Positions 12,440-21,813 of a stretch of DNA of 64,000 nt are shown piece by piece. The DNA is from Leucosporidium creatinivorum (taxonomy: Eukaryota; Basidiomycota; Microbotryomycetes; Leucosporidiales; Leucosporidiaceae): the NCBI GenBank assembly GCA_001600635.1, contig BCKL01000019.1, forward strand, positions 502,990-566,989. The letters are read 5' to 3'. The notes beneath the pieces were generated by a model. It made no database searches. It was given only the letters and a program-made list of their open reading frames with translations, and was not told the origin of the DNA. How positions within the stretch are numbered: the stretch's first letter is position 1; every line of letters starts with the position of its first letter. Made by a program: the position numbers and the translations under genes.

Positions 12440-12640
12440 TCTGCGCTCGTGACTGGAAGACCCTCGATCCTCTTCGCCGAGCCGCTGGCGTGCTGTCTGC
12501 TGTAGCTTACTACAAGGTAGCTAGGCCATCCACTCATTGTGCTCTATGAAGCGCGCTGACTCGTCTTCGCACCCTTCATCATCATGCAGCGCGTGGAAAC
12601 CGTCGCTGCTGCTCAGCGCCGAGCTCGCCTCGCCGGATAG
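10842..12640 (+). CDS. LRARWA-family gene, right copy A2 with two fused repeat domains
   Basis: Exons seen: 10842-11201, 11286-11351, 11480-11602, 11661-11708, 11781-12119, 12182-12247, 12394-12516 and from 12590. Exons 1-4 form one family unit: DSVLPPLHADAPAEVWAEAF, LMDRTDINEMFEHYI, and a VYLCARNWVHLDPLRRA block containing an N at 11576. Exons 5-8 form a second: DSVLPPLHSESSAEEWEAAF, LMLNQDVDKMLHSYVI, VCARDWKTLDPLRRAAGVL. The first unit lacks its own C-terminal exon and splices in phase 0 into the second. The frame ends at TAG 12638-12640, short of the family C-terminus, which is still recognisable downstream. Function is unknown. The gene is either shortened or beginning to decay. Confidence 0.6.
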
Positions 12641-12732
12641 CCAGCAGCTTCAGCTTCAGCTTCCACACTGGTGCGCTCTTGTCAGTTGATAGCCCACATG
12701 GAACGCCTCTGATCTCTATCCCTCGCCTACAG

Positions 12733-12828
12733 CACAGCCTCGACCACAAGCACATCCCCTCCCTCTCGGCTCGTCAGGCTCGGTTTGAAGGGGTCTCGGA
12801 GCAGGAGTTGAGGGCGAGGTGGGCTTGA
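12733..12828 (+). other. Last exon of LRARWA gene A2, beyond the in-frame stop
   Basis: After an acceptor CTACAG at 12732 an open stretch reads HSLDHKHIPSLSARQARFEG and ends ELRARWA with TGA at 12826-12828. It matches the terminal exons of genes B, C, D and E closely and is in the same frame as the exon upstream. It belongs to the gene, but the TAG at 12638 separates it from the start. Confidence 0.65.
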
Positions 12829-13135
12829 GGGACTAGAGTGAGGGGCAAGGGATTGGCATAGGAAGCTTGGGAATATAGGAGTTTGCTGGTCGAGACAGAA
12901 GCAGGTAGCTTGAGCCACGAGAAGAGCGAGAAGCGCAAAGAGCAAGCAGCACGAAGCCAGCAGCCAGCCGCTCTCGTCGACAGGCTCTCCCCGAACTCCT
13001 CTCCTGGCTTCACTCTCAGAAGACCGACACGAGAACGAGCAATTCCATATCAGTCTCCGTCCTCCGCACCGGTCCTCCTTTCTACATCTCCCGCCTCCCT
13101 CGTCGTCGGCCGAACCTCCTGCTGTTCCTCGCCGA

Positions 13136-14441
13136 CTAGCAGACACCATCTCCGGCGCGCGTGTTGAGGATGAGGGCGACGATGAGGCCGTAAAGTCCGA
13201 TGACCTCTGTGCGTTGGCAAAAGTGGCGAATGGGAAGCGAGGGCAGATGTCGGAGCCAGGCGAGGGGGAAGAGAGCGGAGGCGATGGGCGTTGAGAGGCG
13301 AGAAGTGCCGGTGAGGTTACGGGTCGAAGAGGAGGATGAAGGGAGACATCCAAGTTGTGAATGTAAGGAGGAAGGAGAAGGTCAGCTTCTGGCTGATTCG
13401 GTCGTGAAGGCCGAGCCGAGTGGCTGAGCAGCCGAAGGGAGAGGAAACGAACCGGCGAAAATCTGTGGTAGAGGAGTAGGGTATCGAGTCAGTGATTTGA
13501 ACCGTTTGCTGTCTTTCTGCCTGCAATCGCGTGCAGAGGACGGAGAAGCGACTGCCAGACACGGCGCAACGGCCGCCGAGCGAAGACACGAGACTCACTA
13601 GCATCAGCACCATCGCTACAAAGATCCTACTCTGGTACATGTACGCCCTCGCGCACTATTGAGCCAAACGAGGATCAGCGAACGGCTCAACGCCTCCGAG
13701 CTCGACTCGCAACTCACCGCATCTCCTACAATCCCGATCGCATGTCCCGCCGCCAGTCCCGTCAATCCACACGACAATCCCGCTGCGAGGTGGATGAAGC
13801 CCGCGTAGAGCGAGTAGGGTGTATCGGGCGAGAGACCGCCGATGATGAGCACTGAAACGACCAGCCCGTAGACGGCGATGATACCGGCCATGACGACGGG
13901 GATGAGGGACTGTGGCGGTTCATTGAAGATGGGCGCAGAGGGTGGACGGGATTGTAGGACGTCAACTAGGTTGCTCGAGGCGCTTGAGCGCAACACGACG
14001 AGGGCGCACCTTCATGATGAGCTCGGGGCGCAGGGTTCCCATTCCCGAGATTCCGATGCCTGCCTTTGATGTACCATATGCTGCTCCGATGGCTGTAGGC
14101 GAGCAGGAGCCGGTCAGCGCTGTTAGCTCGGAGAGCGCCGTCAGCTCAAGAGGTGGGTCCTCGTTCGTCGTCGCTGGCTGCAGGAAGGCCGGAGATGCAG
14201 GGCGATAAGTAGCTAACGAAGCTCACTGGAGAAGACCATCTGTAGAGCATCAAGATCGGATCAGCTTTCGCTCATCTCCAGTCTTGAACCGGCGACGCAT
14301 CGTCTCGCTCTCGCCGCTCGCTGTAACAGCGCTGCAGCTTCGCCTGCGAGGCTGTAAAGGTGCAGAAGTGGTGCTTACCGAGCAAAAGACCCCTGCGAAC
14401 CCGAAGAAGGGCGCGTAGGCGGGACACAGCGGAGTTGTCAT
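13136..14441 (-). CDS. VMA3: Vacuolar H+-ATPase proteolipid subunit c
   Basis: Starts at ATG 14441 ([19 protein letters not shown]); the short N-terminus favours c (Vma3) over c' (Vma11). Four hydrophobic helices follow: [23 protein letters not shown] then [40 protein letters not shown], and [13 protein letters not shown] joined to [20 protein letters not shown]. The essential proton-carrying Glu lies in IFAEV. Two microexons are needed to read this: 13 nt at 14239-14227 (MVFS) and 10 nt at 13462-13453 (IFA plus the first base of the Glu codon). The protein forms the membrane rotor ring that pumps protons into the vacuole. Stop TAG at 13136-13138. Confidence 0.92.
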
Positions 14442-14743
14442 CTTTGAGCGAAGTAGTGGGGAGAGGCAAGCCAGCTGAGCGGCGGAAGGGGAGAAGGTCG
14501 ACCGGGCGAAGGGCTGCAGAGAGCTGCTGTTTGCACCGAGATGAGCCAGAGACAGCGTTCAGGTACTTACGGCCACTCTGCACCCTCGCGAGGCTCTCCA
14601 CAACCTACAGGAAGCTCTCCAGACCTCGACCGAGCTCCCCCTTTCGGCCAGCTTCGCCCGGTGGCAGCAGCAGGGTCAGCTAGTGTAAACCCAAGTGCAT
14701 TAATCCGAAACAACAAATCTAAGTGCTAGTCATCAAGTGGTCG

Positions 14744-17700
14744 TTACGCCTCATCACCCTTCTCCCTCTTCCCCCTCGGCGAAGTCAGCTCCCACCCCGC
14801 CCTGCCATGCCTCAAATCAAACACCACCTCATCCTGCTCCTCCACCCTGCGCTCATGAATCGTATGAACGAGCCCCAACCATCTCATCACACCCCTCGGC
14901 CCTCTCCTCATCACCCAATCCCTCGCCCAAGGCTTCAAGCCCGCGCCGAGGTTCACGTCCGCTTCGTCGTAGATAGTTTCGAAAGGGAAGGCCGCGCGGG
15001 GTTGGAGATGGTCATCTTCGTGGTCGGTCCCTGCGCCGGTGGTGTTGGTGTAGTGCGAGATGTCGAGAGGGTGGAGATGGCGAGAGGGGAGGAGAGCGTC
15101 GAGTGAGGAGAAGCGGACGAGGGTCTCATGCTTGTCGACGAGGTGAATAGGGATCGCTTGGTTGGTGCCCGAGAAGATGATTTCGTCGAGATAGAACTGG
15201 TGCAGAGCGAGGGAGCGTCAGCGAGTCGGGCCGCCACGGAGAGTCACGCCGAGCTCACGTAGATCTTGTTGAGCAGGCCGGTGTTAAAGTAGCCCCGACG
15301 GGAAGTAGAGAAGCCACGGTCGTTGAGGAAGCGCTCGAGCTCGGCGCGAGGCATGGGATGATACTGCGAGCAGAAGGTAAGTTAGCCTTGTTCGGTCGTT
15401 CGGCGCTGGGTAGCAAAGAGCTCACGCAGATGGATGCTCGATAGTGAGGTGAGAAGGACGCCGGCTGCGAGAAGATCTGAGGGATATTGGTGTTCTTGCG
15501 CCTGCAAAGAGTAAGAGGGAAGGGTGAGCGACACCTTCGGCGACGAGACGGCCAAGAAACTCACCACAAATCGTCCCAAAGCAGATACCACCACGCCCTA
15601 ATCTTGCTCGACTTCACAGACGCCATCCTCTCCTCCAAGAACCCCAAGCTAGCCCCGTATCGCTGCACCATCTCCCGCACGACCCTCGACTTCTCCCGCT
15701 CCTGGAGCAGCGCATCAAGCTCGGCGACGCTAAGCGTATCATCGGCGACGACGTCGAAGAGGAAAGAGTGCGAAAGAGCTTGATGCTTCGCTTCCGCCTC
15801 CGCTCGGAAGAAGTCACGGTGTCGAGCCAGCGTCGCTTCGACGACGGGCAAGCGAGTCTCGATGAGGTCTCGGTTGCGGCGGAAGAGCTTGGCGACCGAG
15901 GTGGAGAGCGTGAAAACGTCGGTGATGCCCATTTCGGCCGCGTCGAGCGTAAGGTGTTGTCCGTAGCGAATCCCGCCATCGCTGTCCTGTCCTTGGCCGT
16001 CGACGTAGGAAATGCTGACCTCGAATCCCGAGGCGTAGTTGTAGTCGTTCCATTCGAGCCCCGAGTTGCGACGAACGCTGAGCGTTCCGATGCGGTACTG
16101 GATGCGAGTCTGCACCTCGACTCCATGCCGCTTGCCGACGCTCTTCGTCTCGACGTGAGGAGCAAAGACGGCTTGGCCCTCGAGAGCGCGAAGAGCGAGT
16201 CGGACTCGCCTGCGACTCTGCACCTCTGACGACTCGTTTTGCTCCACGAGATGCTCAAGGTCATCCGTCTCGATGATCTGGATGGGGTGCAGCGGATCTT
16301 GGTCGTAGCGAAAGACGGCGACGAAGGGGAAGGGGATGATGTCGAGTCGGCCGAAGAAAGACGAGACGGCCGCAGGCGAAGGCTGGTGAGGAGGCTTCCA
16401 GTAGATGTCGGACCCAGTGAAGTGGTGCTGGATCGCGTGACGAAGGCGATGGGCTCTCGAGTCGTGAGGCATGTCTTGCGCTTGCATCGCGGCGGCGTAG
16501 GCGTCCAGTCCAATCTCGCGGAGGATCTGTAGAGTCGAGTGTGAGCTTCGATCTTGTATTAGAGAAAGCCGAACTCACCTTGAGGTTCTCGACATGTCGC
16601 TCGCCGGCAGAGCCGCGAAAACCGAGAAGGTAAGGCGGGAGGTAGGGGTCGACCGAGAACTCGAGGCGCTCCTCAGCGGGCATTTTGTGCTCTGGACCAG
16701 CGAGTAGGCTAACGGGGAAGCTAAGGGTCAGCCAGCCGCCCCTTGAGAAGCGAGCGAGCATCTTACATCGTCGAGAACGTCTCATGCCAAATGCGACGGC
16801 TGAGGTGCTTGGGCAGGTCGAGATGAGGGGAAAAGAGGTCGATAGAGGTGTCGAGTCGATGTTGTAGACGCTTGACGATCTGTTGAGCAAAGTCGGTGCC
16901 GATGAGGGAGAAGTAGGCGCTGTGGAGGGAGAAGGCGATCAGCGAGAGCTCGCCGCCGAGGGTCAAAGAGACGAACTTGATAGCGTAGCTGCAGGTAGGT
17001 GGAGTCAGCGTCTGCTCAGAGCGAATCGAGTTTCATAGCACTCACACAATAACGTTGACAAGGATCAAGATCGGCCCACCGAGCGCTTCCTTGCCCTTGA
17101 CATCGAGAGCGACGAGCAATCCGATGACGGCGATAGCGACGTAGCCTATCCGACTGACCATATCCGAGGTGTTCGATATGACATCGGCGAAGGGCTTGCT
17201 CGCGCGCATGGAGAGGAGGAAGAGCGACATGAAGGCGACGAGTGAGCCTTGTCGGACGACGCCGAGGTAGATGGAGGTGTAGGAGCGGAAGGCGCAGTTG
17301 TTCTTCTGGATGATGACGATGAGGAGGATGCTGTTGGAAGCGAATGGGAGAAAGATGAGGGTCAGCAACGCCGGCGCCAATCGAAAGGAAGGGCAGAGAG
17401 ACATACTTGACGAGCTTGATGAGCATGTAGATGGACTTGAACGATGCCCACGGGCGACGATACTCTGCGAGTAGGAACAAGAACGAGTTAACTCAGCATT
17501 GAGCGATGATTATATCCGAGCAACTCACCTCGGTACAAAAACGAGAACGGCGACCGATCCACCTCAACGAGCTTCTGATACTCGCCATTTAAATCCTTCC
17601 TCTTCTCTCCTATCTCAGTCCACGGATCCACCACCGGCGCCTCCATCCTCGCGACCCAATACAGCCTCCACGGCAAGAAGAGCGTAAGCCAGACGATGGT

Positions 17701-20042
17701 GAAGGCCGAGACGGGGAGGATGAGGTAGGCCCAGTTGAAGTTGCCCAGGAAGTTGACGGGTCGGAGCATGGTCGTGCGGTAGCAGAAGGAGAGGGGGTCG
17801 TAGTAGGTGGAGAATGGCCCGAGGGGAGCGGGCGAGGGGTTGTCGGAGGTGAGGTAGGGGTTGTCGACGGGCTGTACCGGTGCAAAGGTCAGAGAGGAGT
17901 ACAAGTCGGTGAGGGAGAGAGTGGAAGAGCTCACCCAGTAGTCCGAGGTCCAAAAGAGAGCACCAATCGCGAGCTTCGAGAGTGGCAGGTAGAAGCTCGT
18001 TGCGAGAAAGGTGATGGTCGCCTTGTAGCCATTGCTCTCCCTCCACCCTCTCCACCAGCGCTTCTCCCTCTGTCCTCCTCCCTCACGATCGAACCCTTCT
18101 CCTTCATCTCGCTTCTTCGCCGTCGCTCCTTTCCATCCTCCGGTAAAGCGGAACAGCTCGTAGACGACCACTGCGGCGATGGCGGTGAAGACCCAGAGCC
18201 AGAGGATGGCCATACCGAAGGCGGAGACGAAGTCGAGGAAGATGGCCGAGGGGACGGTGTAGAAGACGGCGCGGTACCAGGTCGAGGCGGTCGAGCTTGT
18301 CGAAGCCGAGGTGAGGAGGGTGATCATCCTAAGACAGCGAGACGTCAGCTCGGCTACAAGGGGTGATATGGCGACTCAACGCACTGCATGAGATCCCTGA
18401 ACATCTCGACGGTCGTCAAGTTGATGCCGTAGGTCGAGCCGGCCGCAGCGAGGACTCCATTGGCGGCGTTCTGCACGATGGCGGCGAGCGAGACGATGGC
18501 CAGCGGGGTGAGCTGATTGCGCTTGAGGTCGGTGACGGTTATCTTGGGCGGCAGAAGATGCATCGGCGGGAAGATGAGTGCTCGTTGTCGCTCCTCCTCG
18601 GTGCTGTCCTCGAGATGGCGTTTCTCGAGGTCCTCGTAGCTTCCTCGACTCTCATCGCTCTGCCCCAGCCCAACCGCTCGAGTCATCCGTGTCCACCATC
18701 CGGGCTTCTCGCCCTCTCGCACCCACTCCTCCCAGCCTCGCTTCTCCTCCTGGCCCCAGCTCAGCTTCGGCGAATCGACCTGGCTGAACTTGGCCGCTCC
18801 TCCCAAATCCCTCAGCACTTGGTCCACCGCCGGAAGGACGAGTGGCTCTGCGCCAGCGGCAAAGAGCTTGGCGGCGGGCAGATGTTGAGTTGCCGTCGAG
18901 TTGCAGGCAGAGGTGGTGGTGCGCGAGGAGGAGAGGTGCGTGAGACGAGGTCGTGGCGTGAGAAGGGGAGCAGTGGAGGATGAAGTCGTCGTCGAGTGGT
19001 GGAAGTGCGGGCGTGGAGATGAGATGGGTGATGAGGAGAGAGGAGGAGCGGGAGCTGGCGTGGCGAACAGAGGGTGGGGGATGGAGAGCTCCGAGGTGCC
19101 GAGTGCGATGAATGGCGATGATGGAGGAGAGTGCCGAGGTAAAGAGGCGACGGCGGGAGAAGGAGGCGCTGAGAATGCGGGTGCGGCGAGTGGAGATTTG
19201 CTGCTCGGCGCAGGGCCAGGTTCAATAGTTGGCGAAGGGACGGTCGAGGAAGCCGATGGGAGCGTAGTGGGTTCGAGGAGTGGCGGAGGGGGTTTGCGAC
19301 TGAGTTTCTTCGGGAGCACCGGCTGCGGCGCTAGCTCTTGAGCCACCGCTGACTTCGGCTGCTCCCTCGCTCCTGATCCCGCTCTCGCGCTCCCGCCCAC
19401 GCCCTCAACTCCATGCACCTCGACGCTCGCCTTCTTCCTACTCATCTCCATCTTGACCTTCCCATTCTGTCCCTCGTTTGAGACGTTGGCGGGAACGAGG
19501 ACAGTAGGCGCCGGCTTGACTGCTGGCGAAGGAGGAAGGGGAGCGGTTCGTCTGGGCTGGAAGGCGGAGAGCTGGATCTTCTGCTGAGGCTGGGCGATGG
19601 TGGATGAGGGCTTGGATGACGGGGAGGGAGGTGTTGGCGGTGTAGAGGTGGTTTGACTGGGAGCTTTCGGGGGCGACCTCGGCGATGATCTCGGTGCCCA
19701 GTCCATCGCTCCCACGCTGCCCTTCTGCACGGTGGCGGCGTTTTCACCTGCAGTCCTTTCTGTCGTAGCTCTTGTACCTTCCTTTCCCACCTCCATCGAG
19801 AATCGCCGAACATGCTTGCCGACTGTCCCGCTCCGAACGGGGACAATTCGAGACGGCGCCGAGGTGGAGGGAGTTGTCTGCTGAGAGGGAGCGGGCAGGG
19901 CCTGCTTGGCTGCTATTCTAGAGGTTGAATTGGCTGACGGGGCATTGGGCGCGGTTGGGGAAGTCGGAGCGGCGGAAGGCTCCTGGAAGAGGGCGACGAG
20001 GTCGGAGACGCGACGGGAGGGTGTTGGAGGAGGAGGAGGCAT
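14744..20042 (-). CDS. Very large polytopic membrane protein of unknown function
   Basis: Starts at ATG 20042. The first exon encodes about 550 residues of Pro/Ser/Thr-rich, probably disordered sequence, ending in a conserved stretch QNAANGVLAAAGSTYGINLT. Many membrane segments follow, for example FLDFVSAFGMAILWLWVFTA, SKLAIGALFWTSDYWV, FTIVWLTLFLPWRLYWVARM, NSILLIVIIQKNNC and SLVAFMSLFLLSM. A soluble C-terminal region contains FSPHLDLPKHLSRRIWHETF, ERHVENLK, HHFTGSDIYWKPP and WNDYNYASGFEVSISYVDG. The stop is near 14744 after REKGDEA. It resembles conserved but uncharacterised basidiomycete membrane proteins as far as I can recall. No transporter or enzyme motif was found. At least eight introns are visible. 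Confidence 0.75.
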
Positions 20043-21008
20043 TATGCAGGTCGTTTGTAGTCGTTCAGAGTCGTTATCGGGTCGTTACAGCGGGGCGTAA
20101 GTCGTTACGATTCGTTTGAAGGTCGTTTGTTGTGTCGTGAAGCTGTGGAGTCGGTTGAAAGGGTTAGCCAGGAGCTAAAGAGCTTCAGCGGACTGTCTGG
20201 CAGCGCTAATGCGCTCCAGTAAATGCTCGTCGGCCGCTGGGAGCTTCCCACTCGAAGCGAGCGGACGTCAGGCGCGGTGGGGCCCTCTGAGCTCTCTGCA
20301 GCTCAGCAAGCAATGAAAGGCTTACCAGTGGTAGTCGTGAGGGCTTGGAGCCGCCTCTGGCTCGGCTAAGAGCTCCGCCGCCGCCGAAGAAACAATGCAG
20401 GCGATGAGGGAAGAGCGAGAAAGCGAAACAGCAAGATGGGCTCGTGCGTCAGAGCTGCGGAAGTGAGCTCGGAGGGATACGCAGAGTCGACATAGCTTGC
20501 GGAAGGGAACATAAGCCTGCTACGCTTACCCTTTCGGCCGCTGTCAAGAGTGCTGGCCCCCTTTTCATCTCCTTCGGCGTTCGAAAGGTCGAGCGCTGGA
20601 GGGCCGTCGAGGCATGGATGTTCGGAGGCTGGGACAGCATGAGAGAGTAGATAGCAGGTGAAGAGCCGAGAGGCCTAAAGCTGGATAGTCGAAGCGAAGG
20701 GTTTGGGCCAACGCCGAGCTGCTGAACGAGCGGCCGAAGCGGGATCTGTAGCTGACTCGAGGGCGAGCGTAGCCGAGCTGACCCGTGTAGGAGTATGCCG
20801 GCGGTCTGTGGGCTCTGCTGTACAACAAAGCCAAAGGCAACACGACAGCACTTCGCCGAGCGTAAGATCTCGGCGCTCCCCGTTCGGGCGGATTTAAGGG
20901 AAGCTCGGTCCTATTGCTCTGCAGCTGCCATCGTACAGAGATACAGTAGCAGCTCTTGATCAACATCAGCGAGCTTCTCGTGAACCAGACAGTGTCCGGA
21001 GCTCACAT
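20043..21008. other. Intergenic region with a conserved 3' block of the coiled-coil gene
   Basis: No gene recognised. The stretch about 20860-20960, read on the minus strand just downstream of the coiled-coil gene at 21009-21435, is similar to 30830-30930, just downstream of its paralogue. The shared part includes CTGCAGAGCAATA followed by related purine-rich sequence. It looks like duplicated 3' UTR, possibly with a 3' UTR intron. Confidence 0.5.
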
Positions 21009-21435
21009 TCACTCCGCCTTCTCGCCCGCCTGTCCCTGCTCGGCGTCGGCCTCATTCTGCACCATTCTCCCACTCAGCTTCATCTTCAAAACCTCCTTCT
21101 CCATTTGATGAACGCTCTGCTCCACCGGCAGAAAACGACGATCCATCTCCTGCCTGCTATCGAGCAGGCTGCGATTCACTTCCTGCTGAAGAGCAAGGCG
21201 GTCGCGGTCCACTTCTTGCTTGAGGGCGAGGCGGTCACGATCTACTTCTTGCTTGAGATCGCGGAGGCGAGGGGTGACGTAGGAGTCTAGGAACTTGTAG
21301 CCGGCGGCGGCAAGAGAGACGAGCCCGCCGAGCGAGAGGGAGACGTTGCGCTTCGTAAGGAGTTGGCTGAGGCTGTAGGGGTGATCAGCTACAGTAGAGG
21401 CACAGCAAGGACAGGAGCTTATCATACCTTGCCAT
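21009..21435 (-). CDS. Small hendecad coiled-coil protein, MASLSQLL family copy 1
   Basis: Two exons. ATG 21435 reads MAS, then an intron (donor GTATGA, branch CTGAT, acceptor CTACAG), then LSQLLTKRNVSLSLGGL. A hydrophobic stretch SLSLGGLVSLAAAGYKFLDS could be one membrane anchor. After it come clear 11-residue repeats: LKQEVDRDRLA twice, then LQQEVNRSLLD and SRQEMDRRFLP, a hendecad coiled-coil pattern. Length is about 122 residues, ending GQAGEKAE at TGA 21009. The paralogue at 30355-30774 has the same intron position, the same N-terminus and the same periodicity. A GTGAGC donor-like site begins two bases after the stop. Function is unknown; a membrane-anchored oligomeric coiled coil is the structural inference. 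Confidence 0.75.
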
Positions 21436-21813
21436 GTCGTGTCGAGGAGCTAGCTGTAAGAGAAAGAAGGGGGAGAAGGAAAAGAGAGCGACGAGCGAGG
21501 GCGAGTTCAAGCTCGGATTGAGCGGCCCATCTCTCCCTCCGCTCTCGCTCTGATCTCTCGCTCTCCTCGCTAATCTGTTGGGGTTCATACTCCCCTCGCG
21601 GTACGCCCTTATTCAGGCTACTGCCAGCAGCTCACCAGCCCGCGCTCTTCTCTCCTTCTCTCGGCGCTCAAGGTCGAATCGAACGCGAGAGCTTGCATTA
21701 TAGAGGTAGATCGTCAAAGGTATAAGTCGTTATGGGGTCGTAAAAGGTGCACGGAGAGCGTAGGAACAAAGCGATAGAAAGAAAAAGGCGGAAGGAAAAG
21801 GCGACCTAGCACT

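Noticed and set aside
18363-18983. Plus-strand frame of about 200 codons
   Set aside because: Antisense of the large membrane protein's low-complexity N-terminus.
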